Shown in pieces: positions 25,317 through 35,142 of a stretch of 63,646 nucleotides of DNA. The first letter of the stretch is position 1, and each line of letters opens with the position of its first letter. The notes under the pieces are model-generated. The model worked only from the letters and a program-made list of their open reading frames with translations, was not told the DNA's origin and ran no database searches. Source of the stretch: Pseudomonadota bacterium (lineage in GTDB: Bacteria > Pseudomonadota > Alphaproteobacteria > Rhizobiales > Xanthobacteraceae); NCBI GenBank assembly GCA_023423415.1, contig JAFAFP010000142.1, positions 1 to 63,646 of the forward strand, given 5' to 3'. A program made the translations under genes and the position numbers.

Positions 25317-28300
25317 ATGGAAATGGGTGGGAATGATAATTCAGAAAGACATGGATGTTATCCTGACGAAAACTCCAAAGGGCCTGCAATTGTTGCGGAT
25401 GTCGCCGCCAGCTTTACCCATGCATCCTATCAAAACGCAATTCCTGTTATCCGATCGCTTCTGATCGAGAACAACACCGACCGACACATCGAGAACTGCA
25501 GAGTAGAGTTGACTTCCTCGCCTTCATTCCTAAGGCCGAAGTCATGGACCGTTGATCGGCTGATACCCGGTGACAGGCTTCCCCTGAGCGACCGAAAGGT
25601 CGAGCTCGACGCTGGCTATCTCGCAGGTCTCAATGAGGCCGAACGGGGCGAGATCACGCTCCGCCTGTCCTCGGCAGGAGAAGTCATCAACGAACGGCGT
25701 CTCGCAGTCAGGCTGCTAGCTCGAGACGAATGGGGTGGCGTCGCTGATATGGCGCAATTACTCGCGGCCTTTGTGATGCCGAACGATCCGGGCGTTTCCC
25801 AGATTCTGCGGACCGCAGCGGAACGACTGGCCGCGCATGGTCATCCGAGCGGGTTGGACGGCTACCAGTCGCAGAGCCCGGAGAGGGCCTTCCTCCTCAC
25901 CGCCGCTGTTTACTCGGCCATTGCCGGGATGGCGATGCACTACGCAGAGCCGCCCGCAAGCTTCGAGAGCCGCGGCCAGAAAATCAGGCGTCCGAGCACG
26001 ATCGCCGAGGAGCGGCTGGCGACCTGCCTCGACACCTCGCTTCTCTTTGCCGCCGCCCTGGAAGCTGCCGGATTGCACCCGATCGTGCTGATGTTCGACG
26101 GACATGCGGCGGCAGGCGTGTGGTTGGCCAAACGAACCTTCACCAACGCGATCGAGCTGGATCAGATGGAGGTACGCAAGGCGCTGGCATCTCGTGAATT
26201 GATCGTATTTGAGACGACTGGCGTGATGCATCGCCCCGCCATGACCATGGAGAGCGCCCAACGGGCCTTGGACCGTCGTCTCAGCGAGGAGGAAGCCCAC
26301 GCCTTCGTGGCGGCGATCGATATCAGGCGTTCACGAAGCGGCGGGATCATGCCGCTCGCGTCGCATGAGCCGATCCGGCGCAATGCCATCGATGATGAAA
26401 CGACGCCCGTTGCAGAACTGCCGCTTCCGTCGGCGCCAGCCTTTGGCGAATTGCCGGCCGAAACCATCGAGGTGAAACCGACCACCGCTGCCGGCCGCAT
26501 CGACCGATGGCAGAAGAAGCTACTCGACCTGACCCTTCGCAACCGGCTCCTCAATTTTCCGGATTCGAAGAAGACGATCCCGTTCCTTTGCACCGACATG
26601 GCCTACCTCGAAGATCGGCTCGCGAATGGTGCCGCAATCCGGATCATATCGTTGCCCGAGCAGAACCCCCTCGGCGAGCGCGATGCCGCGCTCTATCGTG
26701 ATGTTCACGGTCGGGATCTTCAGCGCGGTTTCGCGGCCGAAGCTTTGCTCAGGGACGAGCTTCCCTCGCTACTCGACGCGCGTCAGCTCGAGGCTCGGCT
26801 GATCGACCTGCACCGGCAGGTCCGTAACGATTTTGCCGAAGGTGGTGCGAATACCCTTTTTCTCGCAGTCGGGTTTCTTCGCTGGAGGAAGAAGCCAGAG
26901 GACGAGCGCAGCTATCGGGCTCCGTTACTGCTGGTTCCGGTGAAGCTTGAGCGCCGCAGTGCCAGCTCGCGCTTCACGATCCGCTTTCATGAAGACGAGC
27001 CGCGCTTCAACGCCACGCTGCTGCAGTTCCTGGAACGGGATTTCAACCTGAAGCTTCCCCAGTTCGGGGACGGCCTGCCTCTCGACGACGACGGCGTCGA
27101 CGTTCCTCGCCTCCTCGCGATGATGCGCCAGGCGATCCGCGACGTTCCTGGTATGGAGGTTGTCGATGAAACCGCATTGTCGACCTTCTCCTTCGCGAAG
27201 TTTCTGATGTGGAAGGATTTGGTCGAGCGCACCGAGGCGCTTCGTCAGAACAGGGTCGTCCGCCACCTGATCGATACGCCCGAGCAGGCCTTCCAGGCGG
27301 GCGACGGTCAATTGCCGTTCCGCGACGAGCGTGACCTCGATCGCGCCTATGCACCAGCAGATATCATCTGCTTGCTTCCTTCGGATTCGTCGCAGACGGC
27401 TGCCAGCCTCGCGGCTGCCGAAGGGCGCGACTTCGTCATCGTCGGGCCGCCCGGAACGGGCAAGAGCCAGACCATCGCCAATATGATCGCTAACTGCTTG
27501 TCGGTGGGGAAGACAGTCCTCTTCGTCGCCGAGAAGACGGCCGCGCTCGACGTCGTCTATCGTCGGTTGCGCGAGCATGGTCTTGGAAATCACTGCATCG
27601 AGCTGCACTCGAACAAGGCCGACCGCCGGCATTTCCTCGGACAGCTCAAGGCGGCCTGGGAATATGGCGGCCGGATCGACGCCTCGGAATGGGTCGCCAT
27701 CAACAAGCGACTCCGAGTGCGTCGCGACGAGTTGAATGCCTATGTCGAGGCTTTGCATAGGCGCTATCCAAATGGGTGGACGCCCTATCTGGCGTTGGGA
27801 ATTGCCCTCAAGGCATCGGAAGGTTCCGCGCCGGACCTTTCGTGGCCGCAGTGGGACATGCACGATACGCAAGCGCTGCGCGATCTGGAGGAGCTTGCCG
27901 CCGAGATTGGCCGCGTCTTCGCGTCGGTCGAGCGGCAGCCGGCGCTGGACTTCGTCGATATCGACGAATGGAGTTTTAGTTGGCAAGAGCAGCTACTTGC
28001 AACTGCTCAATCATTACGGAATGCGACCGATCTGCTGACCGGATCTGTCGATGGGTATCTCGCAAGCCTCGGCCTCAAGCCGAAGGAATCATCGTCTCAA
28101 TCCGAAATCGAGGCATTGACGAACTTCGCAAGGGTGCTTCAGAAAAGCCAGAATCGCGACATCACCATCTTTCTCGATCCGGATTTCGTCGAATGCGCCG
28201 ACGCGCTGGTTGATCTTGCGCACTCCATCAAAGGCTATCGCGAAGCAGAACGCGGCCTCTCGGCATCCTATGGCATTCCTTCCGTTCGCGACCTCGATCC

Positions 28301-31300
28301 CGAGGCGCTCGCCCATCAATGGCGGGAGGCAAACGCATCTTTCTGGCCCAACTCGATGCTCGGCAAGCGCAAGGTCCAGAAGCTGTTGCAAAGCTATGCC
28401 GGCCAAGGCACCGCAAATCCTGAACAGGATCTCCCGCTGCTGAGACGTATGAAGGAATGCCTCTCGGCGACCGATCAGAATCTGCTGGTCGGCAAATCGT
28501 TGCCCGTTGATGGTGTAGCGACGGATGTGGGAGCCATCGCGGAAATCCTGAAGCTGGCGTGGGAGTTTCGCGGCGCTTTCGAGATTCCCGGGCGGGATCA
28601 GGAAGAAATGCGGGCGGTACTCCATTCTGTCGCCCCATGCCTTCGCGGAACAGTCGAGAATGACAAGGTGCGGTTGGCAGGGGACAGGCTCCTCGCCGCG
28701 ACTAGAGGCTTCGAGGCGGCGAGTCAGCACTTTAAGGACGTGTCTGGACGAGACATTGTGGTCGGACAGGAATATCCGGACCTCACAGTACTGAAGGAAA
28801 AGCTTGGTGCGCTCGCGAACGCCCGACATCTACTGCGAGATTGGTCGGCCTGGTGCCGCGTCAGGAGTCGGGCGGTCGCTTCAAACCTCTACCCTCTGGT
28901 CGAACAGATTGAGACAGGCATAATTCGGCCCGACGAAGCGCGGACTGCGTTTCGCCTTGGTTATGCCCGGTGGTGGCTTCCGAAAATTCTTGACCGCGAC
29001 CCTGTTCTCCGAAACTTCCGGCGCTTCCAGCATGAAAACGCCGTCAAGGAATTCCGTGAGATCGACGATATGGTGCGATCGCATGCCACCCAGCGTGTGA
29101 TCAGCGCGATCGCGCATGGGTTACCCGCCGTGCAGAGCGTTTCGCGCAACTCGGAGCTAGGGCTCTTGCGCCACCAGATGGAACTGCAGCGACCGAGCCA
29201 ATCGATACGGGATATGATCGGTAAGATGCCGCAGAACTTTTCCAAGCTAGCTCCCTGCATGCTCATGTCGCCGCTCTCCATCGCCCAATATCTTCCGCCG
29301 AACCAGGCACTGTTCGATGTGGTGATTTTCGACGAGGCATCGCAGATCACGACATGGGATGCTGTCGGCGCCATTGCGCGGGCGCGCCAGACCATCATCG
29401 TCGGCGATCCCAAACAGTTGCCGCCGACGAACTTCTTTGGCCGCAACGAGGACGAGGAGGAAATCGCCGACCACGAGAAGGATCTGGAGAGCATTCTGGA
29501 CGAGGCGAAAGCGTCCGGAATTCCGGTGCGTGACCTCCGATGGCATTACCGCAGTCGCAGCGAATCCCTGATCGCCTTCTCCAACAATCACTATTACCAG
29601 AACCGCCTGGTGACGTTCCCGTCGCCAGTGGTCGAAGACCGTGCGGTGCATCTGCGCAAGGTGCCGAATGGCGTCTACGATCGCGGCAAGAGCCGGACGA
29701 ACCGGATCGAGGCGGAAGCTGTCGCAGCCGAAGCGGTTTCCAGGATGAAGCGCTGGTTGAAAATGCCGGAAAAGGAACGCCCGACACTCGGCGTGATTAC
29801 CTTCAACGCCCAGCAGCAATCGCTGATCTTGGATCTCCTCGATGCGGCGCGCCGGCACGAGCCCGAACTCGAATGGTTCTTCGCCGAGGAGCGGGTCGAG
29901 CCGACGATCGTCAAGAACCTGGAGAACGTGCAGGGCGACGAACGGGACGTCATCCTTTTCTCGATCACGTTCTGGAAAGATGCCGCTGGCAAGCTGGCAA
30001 TGGATTTCGGCGCCCTCAACCGCGACGGTGGCGAACGACGTCTCAATGTCGCCGTGACTCGCGCGCGCCAGGAACTCGTTGTCTTCTCCGGCTTCACAGC
30101 CAATCAGATTGACCCGACGCGGACCAAGGCCGTCGCGGTGCATCACCTGAAGACGTTCCTCGATTATGCTGAGCGCGGTGCGATCGCGTTGCCGGCCCAG
30201 GATATTGGATCGGCCGGCGGGTTCGATTCTCCTTTCGAGGAGGCCGTCGCCGCGCAACTGGAGCGACGGGGTTGGACGGTCGTGCCGCAAGTTGGGATTT
30301 CTGGCTTCCGGATCGACCTCGGCATCCGTCACCCCGATCTGGTCGGCGCATATCTGGCCGGCGTGGAGTGCGACGGCGCCACCTATCATGGTTCGGCCAC
30401 GGCGAGGGATCGCGACAAGGTCCGCGAGCAGGTGCTGAAAGGGCTAGGCTGGAACATCGTCCGCGTCTGGTCGACGGACTGGTGGTTTGATGCCCCAGGG
30501 TGCGCCGAGCGGCTGCACGCCAGCCTTGAAGGTCTGCTGGAAGAAAGCAGGGCGCGCCTCGCCGCCGAAGAGGCTGCTGTCACGACGCACTGGGACATGG
30601 GACACGAGGTGGAGGGGATTGATGAGATTCGTGATGACGCCGCGGCGCCGATCGAGGAGGCCACGTCGACGTCAACGGTCGTCGAGGCCGAACTCGTATC
30701 GGCGGAGACCCAAGCAACTTTCGGCACTTCCAAGGTACTGGCAACGCAAATGGCCGCAGCTCCGGTTACTGTCGAAGACCGCGGGAGACGTTATCGCGTC
30801 ACCGATCTGTCCGGTTTCCAGGCCGATCCCGATCAGTTCTTCGAATTGGGTTATCGGGACATACTGCGAGGCATGATCGAAGTCATTATCGAGACTGAAA
30901 GTCCGTTGCGCGCGGATATTCTTGCCCAGCGACTTGCTCGTGCTCATGGCTGGCTGCGCACGGGTGGACGAATCCGAGAGAGAATCGATCTCCATTTGCG
31001 CGGTCTCGACACGACAAAGGAATCGAGTGGTCAGTTCATCTGGAAGAAGGGAACCGTACTCGACATCCTTCCATATCGGCCACCAGCCAACGAGGATGCG
31101 CGCAGACCGATCGCGGATATTCCGCTTGCCGAACTCGCCTCCGTCGTACTCGACAATCCCGAACTGTTGGACGAGCCGGATCCCGCACGGGATCTGGCTC
31201 GTCTTCTCGGCGTCGATCGCCTTGCGGCCGTGTCGCGTACACGGCTCGACGAAGCGATAGCGATAGCCCGCCAGCATATCGCAACCACTCAATCATCCAT

Positions 31301-31304
31301 TTAG
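25317..31304 (+). CDS. Giant DUF4011/UPF1-like helicase-nuclease with DUF3320 domain
   Basis: The 1995-residue protein has several recognisable parts. An N-terminal region carries a transglutaminase-like segment with Cys and His (TCLDTSLLF near 239, DGHAAAGVW near 261). A DUF4011 start follows near 393 (RWQKKLLDLTLRNRLLNF). A split superfamily 1 helicase has Walker A GPPGTGKS (710-717), Walker B DEAS (1339-1342), GDPKQLPPT (about 1363) and VAVTRARQE (about 1578). Then come a PD-(D/E)XK/Vsr-like nuclease (SPFEEAV about 1637, FRIDLGI, GVECDG about 1682) and a C-terminal DUF3320 winged-helix region near 1830-1910. This architecture is known from anti-phage and plasmid-restriction loci. The start has a strong ribosome-binding site. 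The next gene starts two bases after its stop. Confidence 0.88.
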   Translation: MEMGGNDNSERHGCYPDENSKGPAIVADVAASFTHASYQNAIPVIRSLLIENNTDRHIENCRVELTSSPSFLRPKSWTVDRLIPGDRLPLSDRKVELDAGYLAGLNEAERGEITLRLSSAGEVINERRLAVRLLARDEWGGVADMAQLLAAFVMPNDPGVSQILRTAAERLAAHGHPSGLDGYQSQSPERAFLLTAAVYSAIAGMAMHYAEPPASFESRGQKIRRPSTIAEERLATCLDTSLLFAAALEAAGLHPIVLMFDGHAAAGVWLAKRTFTNAIELDQMEVRKALASRELIVFETTGVMHRPAMTMESAQRALDRRLSEEEAHAFVAAIDIRRSRSGGIMPLASHEPIRRNAIDDETTPVAELPLPSAPAFGELPAETIEVKPTTAAGRIDRWQKKLLDLTLRNRLLNFPDSKKTIPFLCTDMAYLEDRLANGAAIRIISLPEQNPLGERDAALYRDVHGRDLQRGFAAEALLRDELPSLLDARQLEARLIDLHRQVRNDFAEGGANTLFLAVGFLRWRKKPEDERSYRAPLLLVPVKLERRSASSRFTIRFHEDEPRFNATLLQFLERDFNLKLPQFGDGLPLDDDGVDVPRLLAMMRQAIRDVPGMEVVDETALSTFSFAKFLMWKDLVERTEALRQNRVVRHLIDTPEQAFQAGDGQLPFRDERDLDRAYAPADIICLLPSDSSQTAASLAAAEGRDFVIVGPPGTGKSQTIANMIANCLSVGKTVLFVAEKTAALDVVYRRLREHGLGNHCIELHSNKADRRHFLGQLKAAWEYGGRIDASEWVAINKRLRVRRDELNAYVEALHRRYPNGWTPYLALGIALKASEGSAPDLSWPQWDMHDTQALRDLEELAAEIGRVFASVERQPALDFVDIDEWSFSWQEQLLATAQSLRNATDLLTGSVDGYLASLGLKPKESSSQSEIEALTNFARVLQKSQNRDITIFLDPDFVECADALVDLAHSIKGYREAERGLSASYGIPSVRDLDPEALAHQWREANASFWPNSMLGKRKVQKLLQSYAGQGTANPEQDLPLLRRMKECLSATDQNLLVGKSLPVDGVATDVGAIAEILKLAWEFRGAFEIPGRDQEEMRAVLHSVAPCLRGTVENDKVRLAGDRLLAATRGFEAASQHFKDVSGRDIVVGQEYPDLTVLKEKLGALANARHLLRDWSAWCRVRSRAVASNLYPLVEQIETGIIRPDEARTAFRLGYARWWLPKILDRDPVLRNFRRFQHENAVKEFREIDDMVRSHATQRVISAIAHGLPAVQSVSRNSELGLLRHQMELQRPSQSIRDMIGKMPQNFSKLAPCMLMSPLSIAQYLPPNQALFDVVIFDEASQITTWDAVGAIARARQTIIVGDPKQLPPTNFFGRNEDEEEIADHEKDLESILDEAKASGIPVRDLRWHYRSRSESLIAFSNNHYYQNRLVTFPSPVVEDRAVHLRKVPNGVYDRGKSRTNRIEAEAVAAEAVSRMKRWLKMPEKERPTLGVITFNAQQQSLILDLLDAARRHEPELEWFFAEERVEPTIVKNLENVQGDERDVILFSITFWKDAAGKLAMDFGALNRDGGERRLNVAVTRARQELVVFSGFTANQIDPTRTKAVAVHHLKTFLDYAERGAIALPAQDIGSAGGFDSPFEEAVAAQLERRGWTVVPQVGISGFRIDLGIRHPDLVGAYLAGVECDGATYHGSATARDRDKVREQVLKGLGWNIVRVWSTDWWFDAPGCAERLHASLEGLLEESRARLAAEEAAVTTHWDMGHEVEGIDEIRDDAAAPIEEATSTSTVVEAELVSAETQATFGTSKVLATQMAAAPVTVEDRGRRYRVTDLSGFQADPDQFFELGYRDILRGMIEVIIETESPLRADILAQRLARAHGWLRTGGRIRERIDLHLRGLDTTKESSGQFIWKKGTVLDILPYRPPANEDARRPIADIPLAELASVVLDNPELLDEPDPARDLARLLGVDRLAAVSRTRLDEAIAIARQHIATTQSSI

Positions 31305-31306
31305 AC

Positions 31307-32431
31307 ATGATCCGATTCATCCATTCCAGCGACCTCCATCTAGGCAAGCGCTTCGGCCGTTTCTCCGGCGACCTGCCGAGCCGATTACGCGAAGCGCGTC
31401 ACGCGATCATCGCGCGGCTGGCTCGCCACGCCCGTGAGCAGGGCGCAACCACGATCCTGCTCGCGGGCGATACGTTCGATACAGAGACTCCCGCGCCGAA
31501 CGTCCGGCGACAGGCGCTGGCCGCGATGCGTGACCATACGCCGATCCGATGGGTGATCCTGCCCGGCAATCACGATTCGCTTCAGGCAACGCAGCACTGG
31601 GCGACGTTGAAGGCTGAAGCGCCGGAAAATGTTGTCCTTGTGGTCGAACCCCAACCGATCGCGTTGGCGGCAAACGCTGTGCTGCTTCCGTCGCCCTGCA
31701 CGACGCGGCGCCCCGGTCGCGATCTGACCGAATGGATGGACGGCGAAGCGACTGCCGAAGGGACTTTCCGTATTGGGCTCGCCCATGGTGCGATCCAGAG
31801 TTTCTCGGAAGAAGCGGCTGCCTCTGACGTGATTGCACCGGATAGGGCACGGCGAGCCGGTCTCGACTATCTGGCGCTCGGCGACTGGCATGGTGCGGTC
31901 GCAGTCGATCCGCGCACGCATTACAGCGGCACGCCCGAGCCCGACCGGTTCAAGCACGATCGCCCCGGTGAGGCCTTGCTGGTGAGCATTTCCGGCCCCT
32001 CCGCCCTGCCGGAGGTGACGTCGCTTGCTACGGCGAGCTTTGCCTGGCGCACGCTCGAACTGCATCTGCTCGATCGTGATGATCCCGTGCCGGCGCTGGA
32101 AGCGTTGCTGCCGGAGGCCAGTCATCGCCGGCAGACTCTCGCCCGTCTGGTAGCGACGGGACGCAGCCGCTTGGGTCAGCGCGCAGCGCTGGCAGGAGCA
32201 ATCGCGAGCGCGGTGCCGGATTTCGCATTCCTCGAATTAGACGACACCGGGCTTGCGACGGAATGCGAGGTGGAAGACCTCGACCGGATCGATCGCGCCG
32301 GTGCGCTTCGCGAAGCGGCCAACGCACTGCTTGCGGAGGCCGGGGACGAGAGTCGCACGGCGGCCGATCGTGACATCGCACGGGCGGCCCTCGCACGCCT
32401 CTATTCCTATGCGCAGGCGGTCGCGTCATGA
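31307..32431 (+). CDS. SbcD/YhaO-like metallophosphoesterase
   Basis: The 374-residue protein belongs to the Mre11/SbcD nuclease family, which cuts DNA in complex with an SMC-like ATPase. The calcineurin-like metal motifs are complete: SSDLHLG (Asp9, His11), GDTFD (Asp55), GNHDS (Asn88, His89), the LAHG histidine and GDWHG. A C-terminal capping region follows. It begins two bases after the helicase stop and overlaps the SbcC-like start by four bases (ATGA), so the three genes form one operon. It looks closer to the YhaO subgroup than to housekeeping SbcD. Confidence 0.92.
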   Translation: MIRFIHSSDLHLGKRFGRFSGDLPSRLREARHAIIARLARHAREQGATTILLAGDTFDTETPAPNVRRQALAAMRDHTPIRWVILPGNHDSLQATQHWATLKAEAPENVVLVVEPQPIALAANAVLLPSPCTTRRPGRDLTEWMDGEATAEGTFRIGLAHGAIQSFSEEAAASDVIAPDRARRAGLDYLALGDWHGAVAVDPRTHYSGTPEPDRFKHDRPGEALLVSISGPSALPEVTSLATASFAWRTLELHLLDRDDPVPALEALLPEASHRRQTLARLVATGRSRLGQRAALAGAIASAVPDFAFLELDDTGLATECEVEDLDRIDRAGALREAANALLAEAGDESRTAADRDIARAALARLYSYAQAVAS

Positions 32432-35049
32432 AGATCTCGGCGTTGCGCCTGTTCAACGTAAAGCGTTTCGCCGGCCGCGGGGTAGCAATCGAGGGGATCG
32501 GCGACGGAGTCAACGTACTCTGCGCCGCCAACGAATTCGGCAAGTCGACAAGCTTCGAAGCACTGCACGCGCTTTTTTTCCAGCCGTATTCGAGCGTGTC
32601 CGGCGACGTCAAGAATCTCCGGCCCTATAGCGGCGGCAACCCGCTGGTCGAAACCGACATCTCAACCGGGGAAGGCCGTTTCCGGATCACGAAGCAGTAT
32701 TATGGTGGCCGGTCCGCACGGGTGACCGATCTTGTGACCGGACGGCTGGTGGCCCAAGCGGATGAAGCCGAGAATTTCATCGCCAGCCTGATCAAGGGCG
32801 GCACTGCTGGGCCGGCTGGCCTGCTCTGGGTGCGCCAGGGTGTGACGGGAATCGAAAGGCGCAGCCGGTCGGAGGAAGACAGCGAGAAGCAGGTCCGGGT
32901 GAGTCTGCTCGAATCCGTGCAGGGCGAAGTCGAGGCCATTACCGGCGGCCGGCGGATGGCCGAGATCATGGAATCGGTGACCGATGAACTTGAAAAGACG
33001 GTCACCAAAAGAGGACCGAAATCTGGCGGGCGCTACGCCGCCGCGATCGAGGAGCGCGACAGGCTTGCCGTGGAGGAGCGGAAGCTCTCGGATGAAGTCA
33101 TCGCCTTGCGTGAGGCGCTGGACAGACGAGCGCATGCCGTGAGGCGACTCGCCGAACTCGACAAGGCCGAGGACAGGCAGGAGCGTCGGAAGGCCATCGA
33201 GACAGCGCAAGCGGCGTTCGATACTGCGAAGGCGCAAGGCGAGGTACTGAAGACGGCCGAGGCCGAACTGAACCTCGTTCGCGAACGTCGCGTCGCCGCC
33301 GACCGTGATCTCAAGGCATTTCGGGCCGCCTTGACCAAGGCAAAGGAACTGCAGGAGAAGCAGCTGGATGTCGAACGGCGTCGCAGCGAAGCTGTCGGCA
33401 AACGTCGCGACCTCGTCGAGGCTATCGACAAAGCAAGGGCACATGCAGAGGCGGCAGAGGCCGAAGAGCGGGAGATCCGCGGCCTGCTTGCCCGCCTGGA
33501 TGCGGCGGAAAGGGCGCGAGAGGCATCGGAACGCCTTACCGAATTCAAGGAGCGCTTGGACCAGGCGGAGGCAACCCGCGAGGCACTCGAAGAGACCGAA
33601 GCTAACCTCGCGCTCGTGAGGATACCGCCACGCGCTGTTGACGAGCTTCAGGCTTTCGAAATCGAGATCGCGAAGCTCCGTGCGATCGAAGAGGCTGCAC
33701 GCCCATCCGTTGCGATCGCCTATGACAGTGACATGGCCAGTCGTGTGACGATGGACGGCATCCCGCTGACGGGCGGGGAAGAGCATGGCTATGACGGGCA
33801 GGCGCAGCTGTCGGTGCCCGGTATCGGCACGATCTCACTGCGTTCGAACCGTCCGGCCCGAGGCGACGACCGTCTGGAACAGGCCGAAGCGAAGCGCCAG
33901 ACGCTGCTCGCGTCGATGGGCGTCGACAGCCTCGCCGCGGCACGGGCGCAGCAGGTTCGCGCGCAGCAGATGGACGCCGAACTGCGCGAGTTGCGAGGCC
34001 GGCTATCGCTGCTTGCGCCGGAGGGCTTACCGAAGCTGCGAGAGGAAGTCGCGACCCGCGGTTCGGTCGATATCGAGGCTCTCGAACTGAAGGCAGATCC
34101 TGCTCAGGTCCGGTCGGCACTGGCCGAAGCCGAAGAGCAGCGGATGAAGGCGAAGCAGATCCTGCGCGAGGTGGAGCCCCTCCGGGCGAGCACTGACGAG
34201 GCCTTCGTCGCGGGCGAGACGGCGTTGGCTTCGTTGAGGGCCGACCGGGCACAGATCGACGCGATCCTCGGTCCAGTGGACGCGCGCGACGAACGCGAGA
34301 AGGCCTTGTCTAACATACGGGACGACCTCGACCACATGCTCACCGACGCCGAAGCGCATGCGGAAAGGCTGCGCGCCGCAGCCGTCGATCTCGACTCCGT
34401 CGAGGCGGCGCTGAAGCGTGCCCGCTCGGTCGAGGAAGCCGCAGAGAAGGAGATCAGTACGCTCCGTGAGACTGTTGCCGGTTTGAACGCGGAAATCCGC
34501 GCACGATCCGACGACGCGGTCGAAGAGAAGTGGTGCGAGACCGCCGAGGCGCTCTCCGCCGCGAACACCCGCGTGGAGGCGTTCGAGAAGGAAGTGGCTG
34601 TTTTGCGGCGGTTGACCGCGGCGCTGGAAAATGCCCGATCCGAGGCCCGCGAACTCTATCTCAAGCCCGTCATTTCCGAGCTGAGGCCGCTTCTCGGACT
34701 GCTGTTCGATGATGTCTCGATCACCTTTGACGATAGGACGCTTTTACCTCAGACGATTCTACGAAACGGGCTGGAGGAGGATGTAGAACGCCTCAGCGGT
34801 GGTATGCGGGAGCAACTCTCCGTGCTGACGCGGCTGGCCTTCGCACGGTTGCTTGCCCGCGACGGCCGGCCGGCACCGGTCATCCTCGACGATGCGCTCG
34901 TCTATTCGGACGACGATCGGATAGAGAAGATGTTTGACGCACTCCATCGGCAGTCCAGGGACCAGCAGATCATCGTCTTCTCCTGCCGTCAGCGCGCTTT
35001 CCAGAAGCTCGGAGGAAACATTCTCCGGATGACCGAGTGGCAACCGTGA
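32428..35049 (+). CDS. SbcC/YhaN-like coiled-coil ATPase
   Basis: This 873-residue protein has the split ABC-ATPase layout of Rad50/SbcC/YhaN. Walker A is ANEFGKST near residues 34-41, and long charged coiled coils run from about 170 to 720. The signature ERLSGGMREQL lies near 787 and Walker B VILDDALVYSDDDR near 817. No zinc-hook CxxC is evident in the middle, which fits the YhaN group better than canonical Rad50. It should pair with the preceding phosphoesterase as an ATP-gated nuclease. It is the last gene before the right direct repeat. Confidence 0.9.
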   Translation: MKISALRLFNVKRFAGRGVAIEGIGDGVNVLCAANEFGKSTSFEALHALFFQPYSSVSGDVKNLRPYSGGNPLVETDISTGEGRFRITKQYYGGRSARVTDLVTGRLVAQADEAENFIASLIKGGTAGPAGLLWVRQGVTGIERRSRSEEDSEKQVRVSLLESVQGEVEAITGGRRMAEIMESVTDELEKTVTKRGPKSGGRYAAAIEERDRLAVEERKLSDEVIALREALDRRAHAVRRLAELDKAEDRQERRKAIETAQAAFDTAKAQGEVLKTAEAELNLVRERRVAADRDLKAFRAALTKAKELQEKQLDVERRRSEAVGKRRDLVEAIDKARAHAEAAEAEEREIRGLLARLDAAERAREASERLTEFKERLDQAEATREALEETEANLALVRIPPRAVDELQAFEIEIAKLRAIEEAARPSVAIAYDSDMASRVTMDGIPLTGGEEHGYDGQAQLSVPGIGTISLRSNRPARGDDRLEQAEAKRQTLLASMGVDSLAAARAQQVRAQQMDAELRELRGRLSLLAPEGLPKLREEVATRGSVDIEALELKADPAQVRSALAEAEEQRMKAKQILREVEPLRASTDEAFVAGETALASLRADRAQIDAILGPVDARDEREKALSNIRDDLDHMLTDAEAHAERLRAAAVDLDSVEAALKRARSVEEAAEKEISTLRETVAGLNAEIRARSDDAVEEKWCETAEALSAANTRVEAFEKEVAVLRRLTAALENARSEARELYLKPVISELRPLLGLLFDDVSITFDDRTLLPQTILRNGLEEDVERLSGGMREQLSVLTRLAFARLLARDGRPAPVILDDALVYSDDDRIEKMFDALHRQSRDQQIIVFSCRQRAFQKLGGNILRMTEWQP

Positions 35050-35076
35050 ACGCCGATTTAAATTCCTGTGTATTTG

Positions 35077-35142
35077 GAAGAAATTATACGGTTATTTCAA
35101 TAACATAAGTGTTCGCAGTTTTATTCTGACCGGCGCGCCACC
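35077..35142. repeat. Right direct repeat flanking the helicase island
   Basis: This is the partner of 24453-24514, in direct orientation, starting 28 bp after the ATPase gene stop. On the minus strand it encodes the tail RAGQNKTANTYVIEIT of the recombinase remnant. The two copies enclose about 10.6 kb that contains the three-gene operon and its left flank. Confidence 0.75.

Noticed and set aside
29247..30389. 380-codon leftward frame inside the helicase gene
   Set aside because: It lies antisense to conserved helicase motifs and has no recognisable domain.
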